Shown here piece after piece: positions 47,498-59,703 of a stretch of 64,000 bases of DNA. Origin of the DNA: Amorphophallus konjac. Its lineage: Eukaryota > Streptophyta > Magnoliopsida > Alismatales > Araceae. How positions within the stretch are numbered: position 1 is the stretch's first letter; each line of letters starts with the position of its first letter. The notes under the pieces are model-generated. The model had not been told where the DNA came from. It searched no databases and was given only the letters and a program-made list of their open reading frames with translations. Where the stretch lies: the NCBI GenBank assembly GCA_022559845.1, contig CM040117.1:146200732-146264731 (forward strand). The letters are read 5' to 3'. A program made the position numbers and the translations under genes.

Positions 47498-49898
47498 TGA
47501 TGTCCCGAGTTATTCACCGCTTATTGGGCATTTTTTGGCCTAATTTTATGGGTCATTCTCCTTGGTTGGACTTGGCTTCATTGATTTCTCGTCACTTCAC
47601 CTTATTGGGCCTAGATAAGGGCTAATGAGGATTATTTTGTGGATTAAGTTATGGATTTATTGGCCTTTATCTCTTTTGCCATGTCCTCTCCCCTGGCGGT
47701 CTATCGTACGACTGCAAGGAGGACGTTGGCGATCCATCGCTAGACCGCTAATGGGCAGAGTCCTGCTGGGTCTCTTTGATCTTATCTTCTTTTGGACGCA
47801 TGTGCCTAGCGGTGATGCGGGATGGGCATGTGCCCTAGGACTCTAGCTCGCGGGTGTCCCTAGCGAGGGATGCGTGGGACCATGTGCGGTTGAGAAATTG
47901 GCAGTGAGTCTCGGGTATCGACTTTCCGCGTGTACTTGGATCGAGTCACGGGACGGGTCACCCACTCTCGCTCTCTTGCAACGGTGATAACAATATATCG
48001 GGCTAAGAATACTAACACTCGCAGCGGCATATACAAATAGATACGAGTAAAGCAAATGTGAAAGATAGTGGGAGCGAATTTACCTCCACGCGCTGGGGAA
48101 GATGATCCCGGCCAAGTCAGTAACTCCCAGTACAATAAATATTGAAATTACAGCAGTGAACTTTGATGTCCACTCCACGCAGAGAGGTAACGAGCTACAA
48201 GTGGGCCCAGGAGGACCGATCTTGGGTTGTCGGGTAGCACTTTGATCACCCCGTCGGCGCGGTTCAGATGGCGCAAGCTGCTGGTTGTGGGGCCCACGTG
48301 CTGGTCGGCGGGTCCGAGTGGGCCCAGAGTGGTACCGCTGTGACAATGGCTCATGGTAGGATGCTCCCTGGGGCATCGGCACGCTGGTTCTCCTTGTGGC
48401 GAGTCGGCTCCAGTCTTCACTTGTTGACATTGCTGTCCACGGATCTGAAGCTTCTATTTTACAGCGCGCGACCCGGCAAGATCAACTGTTGTGATCACTC
48501 CCAACGTCGGATCGAAGCGAAAGTGGTACCGTTGGAAAGCTAACTTGAAGTACTTCGATCTATGGCTTGAGAAAGAATTTTGAATTTCCAGGAGCTGGCC
48601 TTGCTCAAATTTACCAGTTGCTGGTTAACAGAACCATATCTGATAGGATAGATCTAAGTTTTCCTGAGAACAAGAGTTGACCGAAGGAAAAACTTTGGAT
48701 ATAGAAGTTGACTCTTTGATGAAAGTTGTAGGGAAAGAAGTAAGGAAGACGGGGATATTTTTTGTGGAATTTCTAGTGGTGGTTTGGTTGGGGAAACAGA
48801 TTTTTTGTCACTGGTGGGTCGGATCTAGACTACATAGGACATCACTAAAATTTGACTGAGTTTTAATTTTTTGGGAGGGGAAAAGAACTTCTAAATTCTA
48901 GAAAAAAATTGTGGAGACGTGTTTGGATGGGTAGAATACCTAGTCCAAATTTGGACTCAATCAAAAAAGGGGAAGGGGATCAAACAATGGAAACACAAGG
49001 TTGCTATGACATAGGGCAGAACAGAGATAGAACTGGAAGGCTGAAGAACCCGAATGTGGAAAAATAGAAACTGAAGACTAGAAATTGGGAATCTTTTTTT
49101 GGGAGAGGGTATTTACGTGGGGAACCTACCCTCAAAATTTGGGCTCCAGAAGATCTCAGAGTTAGGAGCTAAAATTCAACCAAGATGATTCTGTCCTGAT
49201 TTGGACAGAACTTCCCGCGGCAAGTCGGTGGCAGTGCGATGGCTGCACGAATGACGGCGGCGGCGGCGGAGCTGAGCATCGCACTCAGAGAGGTGGTGGT
49301 GGAGATGCATCACACATCTGAAGGAGAGCCTTCACAGCTCTAGAGAGGAGAGAGGGCCGCCCTTAGGCCATTGAGCACAAATGAATATTTTCTTCCATTA
49401 ATGCTAAGTAAATCACACAATACAAGGTATATATAGAAAGTGTAAAAAGACCTAAACTAACCTCAGATCTAAATTAGGGGAAAGGTAAAAGAGGGAGATC
49501 ATATTTTATTCTCCCATGTGTTTTGACTCAATTAAAATAAAAATACAAAACATATTAAACAAATATAAATGGGGATGGCATCTTGGACTTTAAGGGTTGG
49601 AATATTAGACTTTTGAATCCAATTATCCCCTTCAATGGTCAAGCCATCTAGAAGCCCACCTTGGATCTTTGACCAGCCCCACATGAGACCTATGGCTTAG
49701 GTGGCCCAATGGGGAAGGAGATGAGGGGCCCCCACTAGACCTACGGGACTTTTACACAAAAACCCAAACATCCTTGGGGAATGACAAATTGGCTTATAAA
49801 GCCTTACAATTGCAAACCTGCTTCCCATGGATATAAATGCAAACTAAATGGACATAAATACAAAAATAAAAGTTAGTGCCCGGTGTTGATTCCCATCA
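47498..49898 (-). mobile_element. LTR E, probable 3' LTR of a minus-strand gypsy-like element
   Basis: The proposed ends on the minus strand are TGATGGGAATC (49898) and CTCGGGACATCA (47498), with TGATG/CATCA as terminal inverted repeat. A TATA box with correct polarity (TATATATA, 49428-49435) is followed by a pyrimidine-rich leader. A purine-rich CCCGGGGAGAAT tract precedes 49898. No coding region was recognised in these 2.4 kb. Confidence 0.55.
49428..49435 (-). promoter_or_regulatory. TATA box of LTR E
   Basis: The minus strand reads CTATATATACC. It is the only strong TATA motif in this LTR and fits its orientation. Confidence 0.5.
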
Positions 49899-50518
49899 AT
49901 TCTCCCCGGGTGGGAAGAGATCGACCTCGTCGAGTAAGGGGTGCGGTTGCTCGTATGGTTCCGGTGGATCCGTCATCGACCAAGAAGCACGAGTACGCTC
50001 CACTCCAAGTATTCGACACCTGCTCATCCCGTATAGATTCGATATGCACACGCTGTTGGGGAATGAGGCTAGAGGTGGACACTCCAAGTAAGGGGTCACT
50101 CTCAAAGGAGGGAAGGCCGCTCGAAGACTCACTAGGAATCACCGCTGGTCCCTATAAGTGACTAGATCCGATATGTTGAGGTAGAGCCGATCCCAAAGTC
50201 CGACAAGTCTCGCACTCTAAAGGGACTGACAACGCGAGCGTACAAAGGACCGACTCGACTTGATGTATGCAGAGACACACAAGATCCTAGACAAACCTAT
50301 TGTTAGTCTGACCCATACACATGCAAGGGTGGACCAGGACACCCGAATGTGTGCCATGCATGCATGTTACGTAACCGGAGGTTGGTGGCGTGGGGAACTC
50401 CGAGACGTCCGAGTATGACCCAGTCATGCATTGACTTCCTATGGGACTTGGGTGTGGGAGGGCTAGGAGAACCAAAATCACCTTGCCAATGAACGGGCTT
50501 GATGGGTGTATATGGATC
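49899..50518 (-). mobile_element. Element E internal 3' end
   Basis: The minus-strand frame ending LLDEVDLFPPGEN with TGA at 49896-49898 could be the polyprotein tail, as it runs into the purine tract beside the LTR. Upstream of about 50140 I see no recognisable coding sequence. LTR F interrupts at 50519, after a possible target site GGATC. Confidence 0.4.
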
Positions 50519-52316
50519 TGTAATACCCCCATTTTTTGAGAAAATAATTAGAAATTCGAATTTTATTTGAAATTAATTAGAATAATTCCTTAATAAATAG
50601 AATAAGTTATATTTTGATCATTTTATAAAAATTCATAAAAATTATATTCTTGTAGAGGATAACACGTTTAAAAAACTTATCTTCTGTGGCCAACCCAAAT
50701 AAAATCTGTAAGTAGGCCGAATTAGTGGATTAAGCCCAAATTGAACACTTAGTTAACTATACCTTGAAACGCCAAATTCGAGGCCAATACTCCGTCAAAT
50801 GAGCTCAAACCGGTGGAAAATGAAAGGCTAGGATGAGAGGATCATTTCCCCTCTCTTAATCTATCGAAAGCCTAACCCTAGGTGATGCATTCGGTGGAGT
50901 TTGGATAGAGTCAACTATTGCGGCGGCGTTCACATCAACCCGACTTGCGTGGACAAATACTCCGCGCATAGAACCCTCCAGAAGGCGTGTGACCTATTAA
51001 AATGAAGCTCTCTAACCCTAGAATCATTTAGAACCAGTGGCGACTGCAGAGGAGTTGGATCAAGGGAGATCTCCAGCGATTAGTTGCTGCGTGTACCGGC
51101 GTCTTGGGTTTTCTTTCTCCTTCCTTCTTGATCCGATTCAGGTACGTGATAGCAAGCCAAACCCTACAAATAATATATGGTTGGAAGCATCATCGTGTCA
51201 GCTTTTCATTGATGTAGAAAGCCCTAAATTTTATTAAGTGTTCTGCGAGAATTTTAGGTTTTAGTAGAAGCATGTCAGAACTAGGGTTATAACTGTTCCC
51301 TTTCGATTAAGCAGTAATTTCAGGCTGTAAACATAAAATTGATTCATGCATCTTGTAGAGTTTTTCGTGCTCTTTCTTTTGGTAGTAAAAGCCCTAAATT
51401 CCATTCTTTATATCGTGCGAATTTCAGGTTTTAGTTCTGACCCAAGAAATCTCGTCGGAGTCGGGCAAGGCGAAGGGGCAGCGACCTGTCTGGCCTTGTG
51501 CGGCCACATGATAGACCGCACATCCAAGATAGGCAGCCTGCTCTTGACCGTTTATATGTTTCTATATCTGATCATTTCTCTTGTACGTGCGGCCGGATAC
51601 CAACCGCATGTCTGTCCTGCGTCCAGTTCGAGACCGCACATCCCTTCTAGCGGCACCCTACCGACTGTCCATCTCCAGCAGGCCTTCAGACCTGAAGGGG
51701 CATGTGTGGCCTGTCTGTGACCGTATATGGCGATGTAAGGTCCATAACTGACCACACACATGTAATAGAACATATTAATTGTCATTTCTGCATGTTATGT
51801 TAGTAGATTAGTGGTTAATGGCATGTTAGCAACACATCTAATAAACTGTAATTCATGACAGTAAATAATTCTTACTGATTTATTTAATTTGAGCTTGATC
51901 TTGCTTCATCTTTCCAATGAATGTCAATTTTAATTTTGCATCCTTTATAATTGAAATGGCTATTAGGTTTACACTTGCTATAACAGTTAATCTTGAACCA
52001 TATTATCCCCTAGAATTGAATTGGACTCAATCGAACCGCTGTGATTTGAGTTAGTCCAAATTGGACTAACAGAGACTTGAGCGGCCATTTGTGAACCGCA
52101 TATACCCTTGAACGGCCTAATAGAGACCGTTTATCCCTGGCTAATGCCAATTTTTCTTGGCCGATTATCCTTGATCCAACTTCGGCCAAATCCTGATTTG
52201 ATCAGCCCAGTAGACCCTAGGCCGGCCAACAGACAGTGGGCTGGACTCTGGTTCAGTTCCACCCTATCAATGGCAGCTCGGGAGCCGACTTGGGTGAATT
52301 TCTATATTATTGTTAG
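50519..52316 (+). mobile_element. LTR F, truncated gypsy-like LTR
   Basis: This begins TGTAATACCCCC, like other Tekay/Del-type LTRs, and is AT-rich at its start. It holds a TATA-like TATTAAAATG at about 50996 and the GC-richer leader expected after it. It is cut at 52316 by LTR G before any PBS. Short ORFs (for example 51346-51720) lack recognisable domains. Confidence 0.5.
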
Positions 52317-54548
52317 TGTTGGTTCCTGTAGTGCAGGAACACGGATCTAGAGGGGGGGTGAATAGATCCTACTACTAAAAACTATGACCGATTAAAAACA
52401 TAGACAAGCGCACAGCGGAATTAACAACCTTGACGAGAATGAAGATTTCACTCAAGCAAGATGATAAAATTCTCTCAATCTCACCGTTCACACACGATTA
52501 AGATAAACACATTAAGCTGTTAAACATAACAAGGCAAACCACAATGCAAACCATATGACACTGAGATTTTTAATGTGGTTCAGCACCACGACGGGCTCCC
52601 TACGTCCACCCCTCACCAAACCCGGTGAGGCTTCACTCGGGGATAAATCCCCAACACGGAGACGACGCTCCAAACACGCACGGGGATGAATCCCCACACA
52701 CACACGGGGACACGCCCCAACACAGACACAGACAGAGATGAAGTCTCCCACACGATCCAACGACCGGATCACAAACACATACACGATCCGACGACCAGAT
52801 CACAACACACACACAAACACACACGTTGCAACAACCGCAACACAATAACACAAACACGATCGCACGAAGGCGATCAAACACGACCGTATACACAAACGGT
52901 CACACACACGAGTATCTCTATTGTTCAAAAAATAAACACAAATACTCAAGCATGCTCAAACCCAAAATATAGATCATAGAACATATCACAAAGAACTGAT
53001 AGAAGACATAGAAGAAGTCCCCCTTTGATCTTCAAGGCCGGTTGATGATGTTCCTTGAATCACGAGTTGGAGAGAAGCCGGATGAAGACGATTCTTACGT
53101 CCTCTTGATCCTCTCTTCGATCCGCTCCTTTTCTTCTTCTTCCACGAGCTCCAGATCTTCACGGAAGTAGATGATTTTCTTCTTGCAAGAGCTCCACCAC
53201 GTTTTCTCCCTTTTCTTCACCTATACGAAAGAGCAAATGAGCATTAGGGTTAATCCTTGCTCAAATTCGGAGCAACACATTGATATATATAGGAGACATA
53301 CCAAATGACCCATATACCCCTTCTAAAATGAGTTTAAAACACCCTAACATGATTAGGAACCATTAGGGTATGTTATAGAAAGGTTTGAAAAGGTTTTCAA
53401 TGAGATTTGACCACTTTCGTAGGTCCCGTCCGGAAGGGGTCGACCCTTGGGGTCGACCCTCGGGCAACAGGCTGCTGGAAAATACAAAAAAGCACCCTGT
53501 GTTACAGGGGTCGACCCTTGCAGTGGGTCGACCCCAGGGGTCGACCCATGCAGTGGCTGGGCACACAAAAAATAGCTCTGCGCGCTTTGGCGGCAGGAAT
53601 TCATTCTCCTAGCGCCGAACTCCGATCGAAGCGAGACTGGAGGCGTTGGAAAGAGGACTCCCAGAGCTACAACATAAAATTTTTAGAGGGGAGATCCAAT
53701 AGTCAGATTGAAAATGGTGAAGACTGTAAGATAGTTTGAGTTTAAAAAATAACTAAAATCTCCATCAAACCAAAGGGAAACAATTGATTAAATGTTACCA
53801 TAATCCCATGAAGATCAACAATGATTTTACATCCTGAAAAACATGATAAACCAAGAGATTAGTTGAGAATCAAAATATATGAGTTATGCATTAACACTAT
53901 GAACATGTTCACAATGAAATACATCATTGAACCTATTCAAATATGCGTTTTGCTTCTCAAATCACTTAGTAAAAATACATTTGACCAAATGACAAGGTTT
54001 TGAAATGATAAGTATGAATCAATCATTCAATAAAATATAATAACATGAAGCTCAACCATTCAATCACATTCTTGAATCAACCAAATCTTCAACATCAAGA
54101 TGCTTCATTACACAAGTGTTAACAATCATGCCAAATGCAAAGCATACATAATATCATAGAACCACATTCATTCAAATGGCATTCTTGTTGACAAAAATTA
54201 ATATTCATGAAGCCTTATTTTCACGAGGAACATTATCTTCACATGTATCTCACACATCAGTAAATACCAATCATTCATGCAAGGCATGAGCAATATTGAA
54301 CCAAATCTCATGAAGTCTTGTACGGATATTTTCACGAGGAACATTGTCTTCACATGCATGAACCACATTCATGTCATTAGCAACTTAGAAGATCACATCC
54401 ATCAAATTTCAAGTTACAAGGTTGAGGTTATTTCAAGCCCAAAAATCTTACGAGGAAAGCGCATGAAAATACCCAACCAAGATTGTGAAAAGCTATTTGA
54501 TGGAATGCATGAAATATAGAAGAGTCATCACAATGCAGTGAGTTAGTC
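52317..54548 (-). mobile_element. LTR G, SIRE-like copia LTR (solo or partial)
   Basis: The minus strand ends CACTACAGGAACCAACA at 52317, preceded by TTCACCCCCCCTCTAG, the usual tail of SIRE-type LTRs. No PBS follows, so it is a 3' LTR or a solo LTR. A minus-strand TATA box (CTATATATATCA, 53281-53292) fits the polarity. The start is placed at about 54548 after the purine tract GAAAAAGGGAG; this end is uncertain. No gene is seen. Confidence 0.5.
53437..53552. repeat. GGGTCGACCC palindromes inside LTR G
   Basis: Five copies of GGGTCGACCC are present, two of the gaps being TTGG- or CAGG-like. This is the same motif and pairing pattern as in LTR D, although the LTRs are otherwise unrelated. Confidence 0.85.
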
Positions 54549-54764
54549 AACTCCCTTTTTCAATAAGATCTTCATTGATGCACTCCTTTGAGTTCCAAAC
54601 ATGAATCTTGGATTTTGATCCTGCAAATCAAAATATTCAAGTCATGAGATCCTTAAATATAAATCATTCATATAACTTTCAAACATGAACAGAGTTAACT
54701 CCCTTTAAGAAGAAGAGCTTCATTGATGGACTCCTTCAGATTCCAAGTATGAACTGAAGAGGCG
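54549..54764. other. Flank between LTR G and element H
   Basis: This AT-rich stretch has two diverged direct copies of an AACTCCCTTT...CTTCATTGATG segment (about 54549 and 54689). It is possibly the internal end of element G. No gene is seen. Confidence 0.3.
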
Positions 54765-55520
54765 AAATCTCGCGCTGTGTCCTGAGCGGGCTGTGGATCA
54801 CCAGAAGATGAACTGTAAGACAGGGAAACGTATCAGAGGGCCCAGGAGGTTTCCCTGGGGAAAAACCCACTGATGGTTAAGTCAGTAGAGCTGTGGTGGA
54901 AGCAATAATATGGAGGAGAAAAACTAGTGCGTGAGATTCCTCTCCACCAGAGGGGTGAAGCGGATTCTGCTCAGGAGTTTGGGTGTATGAGTGCCTTAAC
55001 GGCTCTTACCTTCCACCGGAGGGTATCCCTGGTTTAAATAGTATGCCACCTTCAAGAGTCCGGCAAGCTGAGGGGTTTTCGGCGGGAGTTACGTCCTCAA
55101 CGTGGACTTTCATGGCCTTATCGTGGGAACGTTATCGCCTCGAAGTCCGACGGCTTCTTGATTCCCCTGTCCGTTGGGGACTCTTAACGGCAGCATGAAC
55201 GGATAATATCCGGTCTGGCCGAGCTTCTGAAACGCCAGCCCTGTCCGGGCGATGCATAGCTCTGCGAAAGAGGGGTCGGATAGGTCGGTGAATGCCTGTC
55301 TCTCCCGGGCGGGGAAACGGCTTTGGCCGGACCCTCCTTGTGACCTGACCATTACTCGGGCCCTCCAAACCTAGGGGCCGCCGGGGAGAGTTGGTTCTTG
55401 AGTGTTTGTTCTTTGGGGTTTTCTTTCCTAAGTGGGCCCTGTGGGCTGTCACTCAGGGGAGCTTGCCTCGTTGGGCCCTGTTGGGTCTTGTTGGGCTGCT
55501 CTTTGAGTGGGCTGCAGAAA
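54765..55520 (-). mobile_element. Element H 3' LTR (approximate limits)
   Basis: Base composition changes sharply at about 54765. The minus strand has a purine tract (GGAGGGGGACAAGTGGAGAG, about 55545-55526) that would precede an LTR starting near 55520. A minus-strand TATTTAAA (55033-55040) could be its TATA box. Both ends are estimates because the 5' LTR is outside the window. Confidence 0.4.
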
Positions 55521-55742
55521 TCCCCCTCTCCACTTGTCCCCCTCCTACTCCCGAGCCATGGAGGCTCGGTCGAGTAGTTTTTGAGGCTTTGGACCGGCGT
55601 GGCTCAGGTGGGTGGAATTCTGTTGGCGTTATGGAGCCACGTGTAGTGGTCGCCTGGGCCCGTAATGGTGATCCTGACGGATTTGAAATGAAGGCTCCCC
55701 CTTTTCTCGGAGCACGGAACGACGCGCCGCCTTCCTCCATGG

Positions 55743-55750
55743 TTTTATAG
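55743..55750 (+). promoter_or_regulatory. TATA-like box of the element H antisense gene
   Basis: TTTTATAG in the context GGTTTTATAGAC lies 79 bases before the ATG at 55829. A pyrimidine-rich leader follows. Confidence 0.45.
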
Positions 55751-55828
55751 ACATTGGGCGCTGTTCATCGTTCTAGGCTTCTCAGGGTTTTAGGCTTTCC
55801 TTAGTTTCTTTGCTTCTAGGGCTCCTTG

Positions 55829-58489
55829 ATGCACCGTGAGAGCACAGTGGAGACGCAAAGTCTTGCGGCGGCGTTTGAGGAGTTGGCGAGGATAACCGTG
55901 GAGGCGGTCCGGCAACTTCCTTCCCCCCCGGAGTCTTCGAGCTCGCGCGAGGGATCATCTTCCAGCTCGATGGCGGGTCTGCCTTTGGAAATCGAGCAGG
56001 TGAGGCGGGAGCCCATCCCCAATCGCAGTGAGTTGGGGGAAGCCGAGGTGAGGAAGCTGGAGCATCGCTTTCGCTTGCCTCTCAGGTACAGCTTTGCTGC
56101 CGCCGCCCCGTATGAGACGAGTCTGGACAGCCGTACGGGGCACATTTGCACTTTTCTTCTGGCTTGGAAGAGTGGGTTCCGCCTTCCCTTCGAGCCTTTT
56201 GTACTTAAGCTTCTCGAGTTTTTCCGGTTGGCGCCTATTTAGTTGGTGGCCAACTCGTATCTCCTTCTTTCCGCCTTTCGGATTCTCTGTCGTTAGCACG
56301 ACATTTTTCCTTCCTTGGACCTCTTTCACTATTTTTTCGAGTTGAAAGCGCACCCGTCGGCGGGGAAGGGCTTCTACTTTATCCAGGCGAGGAGGAACAG
56401 GAGTTGCATCTCACTCGCAGCGAAGGACTCCTCGCACAAGGGGTGGAAGACCCAATTCTCTTGGGTGAAGGCGGAGGCGACGGACGAGTCTTGGAGATGT
56501 CTGGTCTCGCCCAATTTTCATCCGAATCTTCCCCCTCGCCAGGAGGAGTTCCCTCCCCACGTGGAGCGGCAGGCCGCTCGTCTGCTGGATAACCGCCACT
56601 TGACCGAGGAGCTGGTGACGCCGGAGAACATCGAACGGTGTCTTCTTACGCGGTTGACGTCGACAGGTACCGCTCTCGAGGTTCTTCTCCTGGGGTGGTA
56701 GTTACTTTCTTTCTCCTGACCGGGTCTTCTTCCTTTGTTGCAGACGTGAGGCGGGAACCTCTGGAGGAAGCTACTAAGGTCATTGACCTGGGAGATGACT
56801 CGGCGGCTGACGAACCTGATGCTTCTGCGGGTCGCGCCCAAGCCCGAGATAAGGGCAAGGGGGTGGCCTCCGAGGGATCTTCACGACCAACTGGTACGAA
56901 GCGCAAGGATCCCATGGCGGGAAAGTTGCGGGAGGCCGCGAAGGCCAAGAAACGGGCCAAGAAGGCAGGTCTCCCTACTACCGCCGGGGGTGACTCCGGC
57001 TCGGCGGCGCTCCCCTCTCGGGGGCAAGATGGGGCCGACCCCTCGGGGCCAGCTCCCCCACCTGCCAGGCGAGAGGGGGCCGAGGAGACCGGGGGCCTTT
57101 CAGAGGGCGGCGATGGGTCGGCTCTCCCCCCCACGGGGGTAGAGGGGGCCGATGTTGAAGTGGTTGACGCTGAGACCGGAGGATCGGTCGGAGTCGGTGA
57201 TGTCTCGATCGATGAGGTGCGGGCCGAGACAGGCAGGACTGGGGGTTCACCCGCGAGGGCGTTGCAGCCCCAAGTGCTTGAAGTTCCCGGTGCGGTCGAT
57301 CCCGCGGCGCCGGTCAAGGTTGGGGCTTCGCCCGGGGAGGCGTCGCAACCCCAACCGACTGTGGTGCGCGAGGTGGTCAGCTCCATTGCTCGAGCAGCGC
57401 CTTCTGGCGGGGTGCCCAGGGCGGAGCGGTTCCCTCTGCCGGAGCCCTTGGAAAGGCTCGGTATTACGGGGGACCTATATCGGGTCTACCAGTCGATCGC
57501 CGCAAGGACGAAGGGGGGAGAAAGGCGCAGTACCCCCCCCGGGATCCTTGATGTTCTGATGGAGGGCGGCCTGGTCATAGCTCGGTCAGCGGCTTTGATG
57601 TCGGAGGCGCACGCCCGGACGGAGGCGCAGCGGTCGAACCTCGCCTGGGTCCTTGGGGGATGCGAGAGGAAACTAGCCCGACTCAAGGGGGAGCATGAGG
57701 GGCTCGGGCAGGAGTTTTCCGCGTTCCGAGAGCTGGCGCGGGCGAGTCGACTGGAAGCCGGGGTGCTGACCGAACAGCTCGCCAAGACCCGAGAGTCTCT
57801 TGAGAGGACAAGCCGATCCCTGAAAGGAGGAGTGTCTATGTCGCCTCGAGCTAGACAATCACTGGGAGCTCGAATGCGCCGAACTGCTAGATCGGGCGGA
57901 GGTGGTAGAGCGCCCCCTCTCTAAGGCTGAGGTGGACCGGGCCCGGGCGGAGGAGCGTACGAGTGAAGCCGAGTGGAGGATGGTCGAGGTAGAGGAGCGT
58001 CTGGCGAGGGTGGAGGAGCGTGCGGTCGAGGCGGAGCGGGCTCGGGTCGAGCTCGTCGGAAGGGCGCGGCAGATCGAGGCGGAGGTGATCGAGCGCTATA
58101 GGAGCTCGGATGCTTACTCAGCCAACTTGGCGGAAGCCGCCCTACCCTATTACGAGGTAGCACTTTGTCGGGGCGCTCAAATGGGGTTCAAGCAAGGCTA
58201 TCGCCGGGCGATAAACTACGCCGATGAGCAAAACTCCGAGATCGAGTTCCCCTTTGGCCAGCGTTAAGACTCGGATGAGTCAGTTTCTAGCTCTTCATCG
58301 TCGGTCGGGGAAGATTCGAAGGGGTCGCCTCCATCGGGGTCACCGGCTCCGGGCGTTTCAGGAGGGCTCACGACCGAGACAGTTCTCGCACAGGCGAGGT
58401 CAGTGTCCGAGCCGGCCGTCACCGAAGGTGCCGAGGATGACGCGTCCCCTTCCACCGTTCTCGAGCGTCAAAGTGGGCCCGAGGCCTGA
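55829..58489 (+). pseudogene. Element H antisense gene: 'putative gypsy type transposon' family protein, two exons
   Basis: The gene is opposite to H's pol. Exon 1 (55829-56666) starts MHRESTVETQSLAAAFEEL. It contains the PF04195-like segment FRLPFEPFVLKLLEFFRLAPI...LVANSYLLLSAFRILCR...FPSLDLFHYFFELK, broken by TAG near 56240 and 56288. A 77-bp GT-AG intron (56667-56743, GTACCG...GTTGCAG) is in phase. Exon 2 begins VRREPLEEATKVIDLGDD. It carries lysine-rich, nuclear-signal-like patches (TKRKDP, KAKKRAKKA), a low-complexity middle and a long coiled coil. The coiled coil is shifted by one base near 57830 and then open at 57902-58267. A TAA at 58265-58267 is followed in frame by an acidic serine-rich tail to about 58489. 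The family is common in plant retrotransposon annotations; its biochemical role is unknown. Confidence 0.75.
56667..56743 (+). other. Intron in the element H antisense gene
   Basis: The donor is CGACAG/GTACCG and the acceptor TTTGTTGCAG/ACGTG. Removing it joins the two frames at phase 1. Read through, it gives a stop at 56698-56700 in the exon-1 frame. Confidence 0.7.
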
Positions 58490-59703
58490 TGTATTTTGCC
58501 TTGTTTCGCCTCTTTCCCTTTTTGTCTCTCTTTCCTCTTTTTAGAGAGTTTCCTTTTTGTGTGATAATGAACGACTTACTCTATTTGAGTACCATCTTTG
58601 CCGTGATTTGGTTGGCGTATCTAGAGTAGGTGGGAGGTGCCGATATGTTCTGCGCGGTTTTCGCAGGCTGATTTGGTAGACTTCTGACGGGGCGTCCTTT
58701 CGTTCCTTCAGGCTTTGAATGCCAGGCCGCTTCGTGAATCCCGCTAGGGCGGGGATCGAGGAGTTGGAGGTGACCATTCAGGGGGATCCCTTGGCGTGTT
58801 TTAAAGGGGGGAGTCATTTAAGGCGTGCGGCCTCCCTTGGCCTATAAGAGAGACCAAAGGGCGCTCTTTCCTCCTTAACTCTAAGGATTCTCTCCGACGA
58901 TCTGTCCTTACTCCTTCTTCTTCACTCTGCGTTACGCCGCTGCAATTTAAGCATGGAGGGTCCCGCGGAGGGTGACGCTGCAAACGACGGGGAGCGGCGG
59001 GCTCCCGCTGTCTTGGAATGTCGAACGGATCCCACGGTCGCCGCGCGTGCACGAGACGGGTCCGACGGTCGCCGCACGGATCTGGGGAGGGCTTCAGCGT
59101 GTGGAAGCACGCCGTTTGCCTCTTCTTAGCTCCGACGAGGCTTCCGGGTGGACGCCGAGGCGGAGGGCGGATGGGGGGATTAGGGGTGCCTGCCGCCACT
59201 CCCCTCCGTGTGAGGGGAGGAGGCGACTCCAGCTCCCTCCTAACCTCTCCCAGCAGCCTCTTTTTCCCTCTTCTGTTCTTCATTTCTTTCACTCTTCGGG
59301 GGCTGCTTGCTCTCTCCTTCCTTCCAAGGAGTTGGCAGATTGGAAGAGGGGAGGCCTTCACGGCGCTCCTTTTTCCTGGTTGTTGCCAACTTGGGAGGTA
59401 GCCTTCCTCAACGTTTAAAGGTGGCCTTCCTTCTGCAGTCCCTCTGTCACCTTTGTCACGGGCCACCTGAGCCAACTGGCTCGACCACCTCTTGTCCGAG
59501 CCAGTTTCCACACGAGGCAGAGTCAGTGGCTGGACGCGAGGAGATCAAGACCGAGTCAGCTGAGCGATGGCCTCTTGAAGCGGTGTATGACGGATTTTTG
59601 CTTTTTGCTATGTGATGTACTGGCATTTGCCTATCTGATGTACCAACAATTGTTTGAATGAATGGAGAGGGAATTTTATTTCATTCAATCTTGCTATACG
59701 ACT
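58490..59703. other. Spacer between pol and the antisense gene in element H
   Basis: This stretch has no recognised gene. On the plus strand a TATA-like CCTATAAGAG (58843-58852) precedes an ATG at 58953 that opens a 58-codon frame (MEGPAEGDAAND...) ending at 59129. On the minus strand a 236-codon open frame (58801-59511) is GC-driven and has no known domain. Confidence 0.4.
58953..59129 (+). CDS. Possible small ORF downstream of the antisense gene in H
   Basis: The 58-codon frame MEGPAEGDAANDGERRAP... is rich in Ala, Arg and Asp. It has a TATA-like box 100 bases upstream and a pyrimidine-rich leader between. I recognise no family. It could be a first exon, or simply chance in GC-rich DNA. 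Confidence 0.25.
   Translation: MEGPAEGDAANDGERRAPAVLECRTDPTVAARARDGSDGRRTDLGRASACGSTPFASS

Noticed and set aside
52633..52979. Threonine/histidine-rich and cysteine/valine-rich ORFs near 52630-52980
   Set aside because: These are low-complexity ACACAC-type sequence inside LTR G.
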